The notes under the pieces were generated by a model. The model worked only from the letters and a program-made list of their open reading frames with translations. It did no database searches and was not told the origin of the DNA. The translations under genes were made by a program, and so were the position numbers. A DNA stretch of 64,000 nucleotides from NCBI RefSeq assembly GCF_032884065.1, contig NC_088867.1, positions 53,219,929-53,283,928 on the forward strand, written 5' to 3'. Shown here piece by piece: positions 55,800-64,000 of the stretch. Origin of the DNA: Artemia franciscana. Lineage: Eukaryota > Arthropoda > Branchiopoda > Anostraca > Artemiidae. The first letter of the stretch is position 1, and each line of letters starts with the position of its first letter.

Positions 55800-57420
55800 A
55801 AAGAAAACAGTAAAGATAAACACCAAGAAAACACTCTCTCATATGGTAAGGGGTCCTGAAATTAACAATGATACTCTTCCAGCTGTTAAGAGCCATACCA
55901 TTTGACCAGCACCAATCCTTTACTTTATCAAGAAGACCTTGAGCTATAAAAGTAGAAGATGGTAGGTCCGCTGCAGCAATGAAAAAGTTACTGTCATCAG
56001 CAAAAAGAACAGGGTGAACATGGGGATGAAGACCATCAACAAGATCATATATGTAAATTAAAACAAAATTGGTCCGAGCACAGAGCCCTGTAAGACACTT
56101 TTCAATATAGGCAAAATAGAGGAAGAAATACCGTTAACCAAAACCTGCTGAGATCTTCCTGACAGATAAGACCTTAACCATTCTAGTGGGACTCCATGCA
56201 CTCCAAATAAAGACAGTTTAGGCAAAAGAACAGAGTGGTCAACCATATCAAAAGCCTTTGATAAGTCAAGAAATAGACCCAAAACACACAATCCCGTGTC
56301 CAGATTAACACGCACGAACTCTGTTGCATCTGGAAGTGTATACAAGGTAGAGAAAGTGGGACAAAAACCATACTGATGGTTAGTTATGAGAGAATTTCCT
56401 GCGGTCATATTAGTACTAAATACAAATGAAGAGAGTCTACAATACACTAGTTTTTAAACAACCTTAGAAATCACGAGAAAAAGAGAAATAGGTCTATAGT
56501 TTGAAATTAGAGGTACAACAGTAGCAACTTTAAATAAATAAGGAAAAACGCCACAAGAAAGAGATAGGTTAGTTATGTGTGAGATTGAGTTAGAAACAAA
56601 CTTGACCAATTTTTTTAAGGACATTATTATCCAAACCAAAACTATAAACTGATTGGCTGCTTAGAAGTTGAGAAATAATAATAGAAATCTCAGTAGCACT
56701 GCATGGAGAAAGAAAAAAAGACTTTTCTGCCAAGGGAAAACAACTTACTCTACTCTGAGGTGGAATGAGAACTTAAGGAAGTGTGGTGAAATACGAATTG
56801 AAGGCACTTGCTAAGGATTTTTTGTCCACAAAGAGCTTCATTAACTACAACCCAAACCTTGTGAATGTTTCCCTTACACTCATTGATTCGACCCGAAAAA
56901 TAAAGCTTTTTGATGCACAAACTGAAGAAGTGAGCACATTTTTGTAATGTTTATACCTCAGAAGATCTTCCTGTGTCTTACTTTTACATGCAGCCTTGAA
57001 CAAAGACGCCTAAATATGTGTTGCATTGATCAGCCCTCTAGGCATCCATGGGCCTAAAATTAGACCCATGGTAGGAGAATGAGAAATGAAAATATTATCT
57101 AAAGTGGCAAAATTTCTCGTAGGGTCAACACGAGAAGATTAAAAATAGAAGGAAGTAGCCCAGAAGAAGAAAGTACATAAAAAAGATGGTAACATTCATC
57201 ACTTGATCCAACATTTAACATATTACGATTAAAATCTCCCAAAACACAAACCTGTTTTTTTTTAGAGAAAGTCCCCAGACCAGAAAGCTGATCAAGCAAA
57301 TCGCAGAACAGATTTGTTGGAAAAGCAGGGGTTTTATAAAACAAACAAACAGTATCACATGCAAACTGGCTTTTCAGATCAATGACAAGAGAATAAACTG
57401 TGCTACTATTACGGGCTACT
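55800..57420 (-). mobile_element. Decayed Jockey/CR1-type LINE ORF2
   Basis: From 57344 downward on the minus strand: QVCVLGDFNRNMLNVGSSDE (endonuclease GDFN), SNYRPISLFLVISKVV (RT motif around NYRPIS), HQYGFCPTFSTLYTL, then GLFLDLSKAFDMVDHSVLL (motif A), SVLQGSVLGPILF (motif B) and LFADDSNFFIAAADLP (motif C) near 56025. Order is complete but several stops and frame changes separate the blocks. No recognisable 3' terminus. It lies antisense in MMS19 intron 1. Confidence 0.88.
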
Positions 57421-58435
57421 ATTATTGCCCGTTTTGAGTTTCATTTATTTACTGATAGTGGTTTGTAGCAATTTTACGTTTAAAAGATTATTTTAGTTTA
57501 TTTTTGCTCATTTTTGGCTAAATAGAGCACTTTGTTTTCTCTGAAAAACTTGTTTTACAGAGACAGTTTTTTAAAATTAACTTGAGAATAAAAACAATGT
57601 CTAATTGATATCGTTTAATATGTCAAGTTCGAAGTCGATGCTAATTTTAAATATTCAAGAAAAAATTAGAATAGCTTTTGGCTCAATAATGCGAGTTTGT
57701 GATATCTATCGTCATGATATTTTAAGTTATCTTTTTAATGCATTTGCCTCCCGCATGTTCCGTCCTGCCCTTCCTTATCAAGATTTTAAAATCTGTCTTT
57801 TGTCTTCAATTCGCGTTTACTGTTTTAAATATTGTAAACGTTTACTTGGTTTTCCAATTTGTTTAAATAACACTGGATTAAGTTTGAGATTTAAATTTAA
57901 AAGCCGTTAGCATTGGCTGGGAATAATAGGGATAATTTTATCATAAATTCGAAAATTTGCCTTTTTTTTCTCTTTATGTTGCTGTGTTTTTCTTATTCAT
58001 TTTATTCAGTTATGTTATTAAGCCTATTTTAAATCAGTGTTTTATTTCGTTTGTTGAAGTATTTAGTTTTCCTTTTGAAATTTCATATAAGTATATAATA
58101 TACTCCTCGATTTAGAAGGAATTAAATAAATTTTTAGTTAACCAACTTTTATTACTAATTAACCTCGTTTTTACCTAATTATCTTGATATTTGTAGTAGC
58201 ATTTTTAAATAGTATTATTTTTAGTCGCATAACTCATAACAATTTCACGTTCATGGTAGTCAATAGTATCACTTTCCAGTGTCTAACAACATTTTCAGTA
58301 AAAGATTAAAACTTTTCTTGTAGTAGTAATATAGTTTTTCTAGTAGGCCTCTTAATCTAAATGCGTTGGAAGACAAAAAGTGAAACAAAACACGTTGGTG
58401 GTAGAAGTTAAAGTATTCACAAAGATTCTTTTTAG
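57421..58435. other. MMS19 intron 1, end
   Basis: AT-rich. A 101-codon plus-strand frame (57605-57910), rich in Phe, Leu, Arg and Cys, is not recognised. No splice-bounded exon was found. Confidence 0.4.
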
Positions 58436-58680
58436 ATGTAGCTGATGGACAAACATCACTGTTAAAATGCGTGGAAGACCTTGGGTTGAAACTGAACTCT
58501 TTTTCAAAAGAAGAAAGATCTGAGGCCATATCTGACTTGGTAGGAGCTTTGAAGATTAAGACCAAAAGAAGAGAGTCCTTAACCAATGATGAGCTGCTGG
58601 TTATGTTGGAATTCTTCTTGGCAAAGTTGAAAGACCATCACTCTCTCATACCACCTACCCTTGATGGAATCCTTCTATTG
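58436..58680 (+). CDS. MMS19: MMS19 exon 2
   Basis: Acceptor ATTCTTTTTAG, then a 245-bp open segment: DVADGQTSLLKCVEDLGLKL, SEAISDLVGALKIKTKRR, LTNDELLVMLEFFLAKLKDH, HSLIPPTLDGILLL, donor TTG|GTATTT (weak). This follows the N-terminal HEAT region of MMS19: human DVKSG..VLQVVEALG and FYENRLKDHHLVIPSVLQGL, fly FYMDRLRDHHNVMPAIIDGI. MMS19 is the CIA targeting subunit that delivers Fe-S clusters to XPD, Pol delta, primase and other DNA repair proteins, in cytosol and nucleus. Phase 1 entry fits the exon at 47919. Exons 3 onward are not in the window. Recognition is from the RLKDHH block and overall spacing. Confidence 0.72.
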
Positions 58681-58754
58681 GTATTTTGATTATTCCTTTC
58701 TGCCCTTTAAAAATCATAGGTAAAAGTTCATTTTAATCAACTTTTGATAAAGAA

Positions 58755-58950
58755 TCAAAGAGTCTTGAAGGTAGAGAGCTAGGAAATAGGATCGGTTAAC
58801 CATGATGAGTTCCAGTTGCAGATCTTCTTATTGGCAAAGCTTAAAGATCACAGCCGTTTATTCCCCCCCCCCTTCCGTTGACTTGATTCCTATATTAGCA
58901 GTTCTACTACGCCTGGATTTGATGGAATCCGTTTAATGATATTTTTATCA
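58755..58950 (+). pseudogene. Decayed tandem duplicate of MMS19 exon 2
   Basis: NHDEFQLQIFLLAKLKDHSR parallels NDELLVMLEFFLAKLKDHHS of the real exon, and TTGATGGAATCC with the following TATTTT recurs after it. Nucleotide blocks AACCA.TGATGAG and TCTT.TTGGCAAAG are shared. The frame is broken by an upstream stop, a C-run of 10-12 and an insertion, so it is not a usable alternative exon. Confidence 0.65.
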
Positions 58951-60016
58951 GCTTCTTAGTCTGTAAATAAATATTGAATCCCTAAGTTTGGGAGAAAAAG
59001 AGCCAAAAAGAAGAATTATTGTCAGAACAAGTGTTAGTCGTCTGTATTATGATTTTTTCTTTTTCGTATCTGTTGTCCGACATGCTTTTTTGGCTAATTC
59101 GGTAGATAATTCATTTACAAAAACAGATTAAAGTATCTCTCCAGCATAACCGCAAGCTGCAAGAGCCCCGACGGAGCCACATATTGAAGAATATAATAGG
59201 TGCAGGAGGAGGGAATTAAGAGAAATAAATATAAATCGTATGGAGAATGTTGGTTTGCAGGCTGTATCCTCCTGAGTATCGTTCTCATTTGGCATTTTAT
59301 GTGCATGCTGGTTGTCAAAAGGACAAACCAGCAATATCTCAAGGACGGTTGAGGGTATAAAGTTGAAGTTTTGAGGGTATGTTGAACCGTATTTGGAGGG
59401 CAAAGGTTCACAACCGTATTTGGAGGGCAAAGGAGGGACAACGGTGTTGAGATCAAAGGTTTGATCTCAACACCGATCAAAATTATGAAATATTTAAAAA
59501 AAAGTCAAACGGTCTAATAAATCTGCGCAATAACTACAAGCCCCCAGGAAAGTTTTGTGAATTCTGCCATTTGCCTATGGTTTATATGCAGCATTAAGAT
59601 CTATCGGTCATGTCTTAGGAATGGCTAAGGGTGTCAACTTAAGACTTTTACTTCTACTGCTGTGACTGCAATTGTCTAGTAAAGAAGGAATCCAATGGAA
59701 TCAGGCAGCAGAATAACTCAAATATGACATCATACTCCAGAGAAGCAAATCTTCGAAAGATACGTATGTAATATAATCTTGTCAAAAGGTGCACATCATC
59801 TTGCATATGAAGATTAAAAACTGACATTTCTGAACCTCATTAGCGATGACTGAAACATACAGAAACAGGAGAATAAAAAACGACACATTACAGCTTCCCA
59901 TGCGAAAAAGTGATTTTTCTTCCAAGGAAAATCACTTTTCTCACTCACTGAAAATTTATTGAGCAACATTTTGTTCAAAATGGGGACTGTAATTAGCATA
60001 GTTACCATGTTATTCT
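58951..60016. other. Non-coding stretch with short palindromes
   Basis: A 20-bp word ACCGTATTTGGAGGGCAAAG is repeated at about 59388 and 59413. A near-perfect inverted repeat AAAAGTGATTTTTCTT / AAGGAAAATCACTTTT lies at 59904-59938. No MMS19 exon was recognised. Confidence 0.5.
59442..59475. repeat. Perfect 16-bp-arm cruciform
   Basis: CGGTGTTGAGATCAAA and TTTGATCTCAACACCG are exact reverse complements separated by GG. Confidence 0.9.
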
Positions 60017-60300
60017 TTACCGTGTTAACTCATATGGTGGCAAATCAGCGATTTCACATGAATTGACGAAATCTGACGTGAATTCAGTACCTCCCTCCTT
60101 TAATCCTTCACAAAGCCTTTCTCCTTGCTGTTTTTTTCGTTCTAAGGTGCCTATGATGTCATCTAACAACCTCTCTTGAGTCAACCTTCCCTCAATAGAC
60201 GTCAGAGATAATGATGTCAATCTGTCGTGGCTAATTGATGATCTTAAGTAGTACTTCACCTGATGAAGAGTTGAGAAGTTCAAGTTCTTTATTGATCAAT
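60017..60300 (-). pseudogene. hAT transposase C-terminal fragment
   Basis: The minus-strand frame (60283 to 60017) reads MNFSTLHQVKYYLRSSISHD, RLTSLSLTSIEGRLTQERLL, DDIIGTLERKK. This matches the hAT dimerisation domain pattern FSTLxxIKxYLRSxMSxxRLxxLALLSIE. The usual ERSFS start and everything upstream (catalytic region, BED finger) are missing, so it is a remnant of a plain DNA transposon. Confidence 0.75.
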
Positions 60301-60792
60301 CAAAATATTTTTACAAAACTATCTAATTAATGACACACAGTGAGGATTACTAGTTTGTGGGTTATCCACTCAACAGTAAATAAATAAAACACTGTCTACA
60401 GATACCATAATTAAAAGATGGCTTTCAACTCCCCATATGGAAACAAAAAACAAAACTCCCACTAAATTTACAATAATCAAATAAAAAATAAATAAAATAA
60501 AAGGAGGAGCTTCCACTCAGAATTTAAATTAAATTAATATTTACGAATTAAATGATTCTTTAATCTAATTTACTATTAACCAGGGATATATTCAAATCTA
60601 CAAAACTACAAAATTTGATCCAATTGTATGTAATGCTATGCCATGGTGAAAAACAGGACCTTTCACATTTTATTAAGATCTGACGAACTACAGAGCTGCC
60701 ACGGGTCAAATAAGCATCTAAAGTCTGATTACCATCCTGAAAAAATATATTATTCAAATAAAAATAATAATGCAAAAGATGTTGAACTTGTT

Positions 60793-62310
60793 TTATCAAA
60801 CAGTTCGTGGTAACGAATTGTAGTAAGGAGCGACCCGTCTCAATAGTAACCGAAACTCTAAAAAATGGAATTTTGATACCAATAGCTACATCAAAAGAAT
60901 TGCATTTTTACGCTGATCCTAAATATATAATATTCATTAAGTTTAGTTTTACCCATCAAAAGTTATGAGCCTAAGAAAACTTGCCTTATTTTAGAAAATA
61001 GGAGAAAACACCCCTTAAAAGTTAAAGAATCTTAACGAAAACGCACCATCCGATTCAGCGTATCAGCGTATCCTAGCTACAAAAATGTGGAATTTTTTAT
61101 CTTGTTCCAGAAGACAGATCACGGACGCGTGTTTATTTGTTTTTTGTTGTTGTTTTGTTTTTGTTTTTCCCAGTGATGATCGTATCGACCCAGTGGTCCC
61201 AGAATGTCGCAAGAGGGCTAATTCTAACGGAAATTAAAAGTTCTAGTGCCCTTTTTAAGTGACTAAAAAATTGGAGGGCACCTAGGCCCCCTCCCACGCT
61301 CATTTTTTCCCAAAGTCACCGGATAAAAATTTTGAGTTAGACATTTTGTTCATCAGAGTCGAAAACATAATAATTATGTCTTCTGGGACGACTTAATCCC
61401 CCACAGTCCCCGGGGGAGGGGCTGCAAGTCAAAAACTTTGACCATTGTTTGCATATAGCAATGGTTGTTGGGACGTGTTCAGGGAGATTTTTCTCGTCAA
61501 AGGGGGGTCGGGAGAGGGGTTACGTGGAAGGATCTTTCCATGGAGGAATCTATCATGAGGGAAGAAAATTTCCATGAAGGGGCCGCAGGATTTTCTAGAA
61601 TTATTTAAAAAGCAATGAAAAGGTAAATTAAAAAAAGTTTTTTAGGTGGAAGTAAGGAGCAGCATTAGAACCTAAACGAACAGAATATATTACGTATATA
61701 AGGGGGTTCGTCTTCTCCACAATACCTCAATCTTTACGCTAAAGTATTTTTAGTAATTTCAACTATTTATTCTACGGACTTTGTGATTCAGGGGTCATTC
61801 TTAAAGAATTGGGACCAAATTGAAGCCTTAGTATAAAGAGCGAGGTATTGACGAGGGGGAGAACCCCCTCATATACGTAATAAAAACATAAAAATATAGA
61901 AGTTTGTTACGTAAGTTAATTCGCAAGTTACGTATATTTATTACTAATAAACACGTTCGTAAAAAAATTAAAAAGTTCTAGTTGCCTTTTTAAGTAACCT
62001 AAAATTGGAGTGCAACTAGGCCTCCTCCCCCATCCCTTTTTTATCAAAATTGTGCGATCAAAACTATGAGAAATCCATTTATCCAAAATATAAATTAATA
62101 TGCAAACTTCGTTTCAATTGTGCATGTGTGGTGAGCCAAAATCAAAGCATGCATTAATTAAAAAACTTTCAGAAATTAATTAAAAAAACAAGTTTTTTAA
62201 CTGCAAGGAAGAAGCGACATTAAAACTTAAGACGAACAGAAATTATTCCGTATATGAAAGGGATTGTCCCCTCCTCAACGCCTCGCTCTTTACGCTAAGG
62301 TTTGACTTTT
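60793..62310 (+). repeat. Dispersed repeat family A, longest copy (parts A, B, C)
   Basis: Contains in order part A (60793-61120; AGTTCGTGGTAACGAATTG to GTGGAATTTTTTATC), part B (61120-61620; CGTATCGACCCAGTGGTCCC, CCCCCTCCCACGCTCATTTT) and two or three part C modules (61640-61900 and 62195-62310; AACGAACAGAA, CGCTCTTTACGCTAA). It shows how the pieces elsewhere fit together. No conserved frame, no terminal repeats that I can see. Confidence 0.8.
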
Positions 62311-62830
62311 TCTCACAATTCTACTTTTTAAAACAATAAAAAACTGTAGCGTAAAATTAGAGAATGATAGAGATTTCAGGGCTAAAAACGGCAGAATAAA
62401 GTTCAGACGATCCATTCATCCAATATTTCTTGACAGTCGAAAATAAACTGCATTGCTTTTAAATGATAATAATTCCATTATTCCATTATTAAATAATAAT
62501 TCCATTATTATACAATTTAATAATTCCATTATTAGCCCAAGATATTTAATATTAATCAACTCTTTTTATTTCTACGGGCAGGCCCTGAACATTAATCGCC
62601 ATAATTCCCGGTGCTGTTCACCCGCTACGAGAGTAGACAAAGAATTTTGTCTTAGCACAACTATTAGACAATTTATCTCTCGAAAAGTCGAGGCACGGAG
62701 CCCTGGAGGGGGACATGGGGTTCTGGATGGGAATGTGGTGACCCAAACTTACGCATAAGCCCCGGTAGTGGAAAACCGATGTGCACAGGACCATTATATT
62801 AAAAAAATGATTCCTTGCCGGTTATAGTCA

Positions 62831-63078
62831 TTACAATTCTTCGAGATCGAAACAAGTTTCATTAACCATCAAAAGAATATATTTTTCCAGTAAGCATCTC
62901 AAAATCACCATAGTATGGATATTCTCGGGATCCTGCAAAAAAGGTGCTGCCGAAAACAAAATACTGATCGTATTTACCATATATCCAACTCCAAATTGAG
63001 AAATCAATTGCGCAATTAACTTTTTGGGATTGTGACGCTTAACGTCACTTGGCTGGCATCCCAGAAACAATACATTGA
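62831..63078 (-). CDS. Unassigned open frame
   Basis: On the minus strand an ATTCTAG acceptor-like site is followed by an open segment: VLFLGCQPSDVKRHNPKKLI, AQLISQFGVGYMVNTISILF, DPENIHTMVILRCLLEKYIL, ending FDLEEL and TAA. Composition is protein-like and less AT-rich than the flanks, but there is no ATG near the start and I recognise no family. It could be a terminal exon, a transposon piece or chance. Confidence 0.25.
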
Positions 63079-63119
63079 TTACCTAGAATGCATTTCTAAG
63101 AATATAATATCATCAATGG

Positions 63120-63196
63120 ATTGTTAGCTCAGTCGAGTAGTGTGTCGTTTTTTTTAGGAGATAATGGGTCTCTCGTTTGATTCCTACATTTGACAT
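63120..63196 (+). mobile_element. tRNA-like SINE head or tRNA pseudogene
   Basis: TTAGCTCAGTCGAGTAGTGT resembles a Pol III A box with D-loop, and GGGTCTCTCGTTTGATTCCT, 34 bp later, resembles a B box (GGTTCGAATCC type). An 8-nt T run lies in the anticodon-loop region and the acceptor stem does not pair, so it is not a functional tRNA. Confidence 0.5.
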
Positions 63197-63514
63197 AAAA
63201 CACCGGGCCATGTGTTTTGTTATAGTAATGGAATATGTGTTTTGTTAAAGTAATAGTATTGCTTCAGTGAGAAATAATAGCTGACATTCATTTCCGAGAA
63301 TTTCTTGTCGTATGGAAATTGTGATAACACCATGTCGTAGGAATGATGGGATACCTGGGTGCTTCGAATGATGGGATACCTGGCCGCTCGGAATAATGGG
63401 ATACCTTGCTGCTCGGAATGATTGGGGACTGACCGCTCAAATAGATTGAGGGGATACTACTGGTTATTTTTTGTTTACCAAAAGTGCCAAATTTTTGTTT
63501 ACCAAAACTGTTGA

Positions 63515-64000
63515 ACTGATGTAATGAACGATGTGGCTTAATAGTAACTGAAACTCTAAGAAACAGTCTTGGTAACATGAATACATCAAAAGTATTGAAT
63601 TTTAATGTTTATTCAAAATGTATAAGGTTCGTCTGGTTTAATGTTACCCATCACAAGTTACTAGCCTTAGGTAATTTGGCCAATTCTCGAAAATGAGGAG
63701 AAACACCCCCAAACATCAAGTGATCATAATAAAAAATCAAACCATCAGATTCAGTATATCAGAGAATCTTACCGTTGAGGTTTCAAGCTCCTATATACAA
63801 AAGTGTGAAATTTTACAGTTTTACCGGAAGCAATATCATGGAGTTTATTTGTTGTTTTTTGTTTTGTTTTTTTCCCAGGAATGCCTGTATCGAAAAATTT
63901 ATCCTTGTAGATTGGGAGGGGTCTCATTTGATCGAAAATCAAAAGTTCTAGTGTCATTTTAAAGGGACTAAAAATATAGGAGGGAAGCTACCCTCCATTA
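63515..64000 (+). repeat. Dispersed repeat family A, part A into B
   Basis: Same direction as 60793-61260: TAGTAACTGAAACTCTAA, TTACCCATCACAAGTTACTA, AAATCAAAAGTTCTAGTGTC. It continues past the right window edge. Confidence 0.75.

Larger units (their letters stand above)
47944..58435 (+). other. Proposed MMS19 intron 1
   Basis: A 10.5-kb interval, dominated by LINEs: three CR1-like pieces in the same orientation as the gene and one antisense LINE. No other exon of MMS19 was found in it. Confidence 0.5.

Noticed and set aside
57605-57910. Small host gene of 101 codons
   Set aside because: No domain, no splice sites, no codon-use signal distinct from AT-rich noise.
58269-58586. Minus-strand 105-codon frame
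   Set aside because: It is the antisense shadow of MMS19 exon 2.
63120-63196. Functional tRNA gene
   Set aside because: A- and B-box-like words are present but the stems do not pair and an 8-nt T run occupies the anticodon region.

Overview
This is an AT-rich animal genomic window with long introns, many microsatellites and dense decayed LINEs. Its best-supported gene is dyskerin (DKC1, Nop60B in flies) on the minus strand. Twelve coding exons can be joined by hand with GT-AG boundaries and matching phases into a complete 534-codon frame running from 47729 down to 13772. The protein is closest in my memory to insect dyskerin, so I infer an arthropod. The abundant repeat seen at both window edges reminds me of brine shrimp (Artemia) sequence; that is recollection, not a search result.

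Layout. 1-6.9 kb holds dispersed repeats and LINE 3' ends. At 6903-7079 and 10957-11143 two phase-compatible plus-strand exons form the 3' end of a gene I cannot name; it converges on DKC1. DKC1 fills 13.8-47.7 kb, and its introns hold tandem arrays, palindromic elements, hAT remnants and LINE pieces. At 47.73-47.92 kb lies a compact head-to-head promoter with a CACGTG E-box. From 47919 a plus-strand gene starts that I assign to MMS19, the CIA targeting factor for cytosolic Fe-S cluster assembly: a 25-bp first exon, then exon 2 at 58436-58680. Its 10.5-kb first intron contains a nest of CR1-like LINEs, one with a complete 1034-codon endonuclease-RT frame (50409-53513). A decayed duplicate of MMS19 exon 2 follows at about 58.76 kb. 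From 59 to 64 kb there is a hAT transposase C-terminus, large copies of the dispersed repeat and a tRNA-like SINE head.

How the parts relate. DKC1 (pseudouridylation, telomerase RNP) and MMS19 would share one 189-bp promoter region. The most unusual structure is in DKC1 intron 5: a 170-bp segment of a reverse transcriptase that includes the catalytic ADD box is repeated six times in tandem inside the RT remnant. A second is a family-wide 3' terminus, ATTTAAGGTA, shared by four CR1-like copies. I see no LTR retrovirus, Polinton, CRISPR array or rRNA gene.
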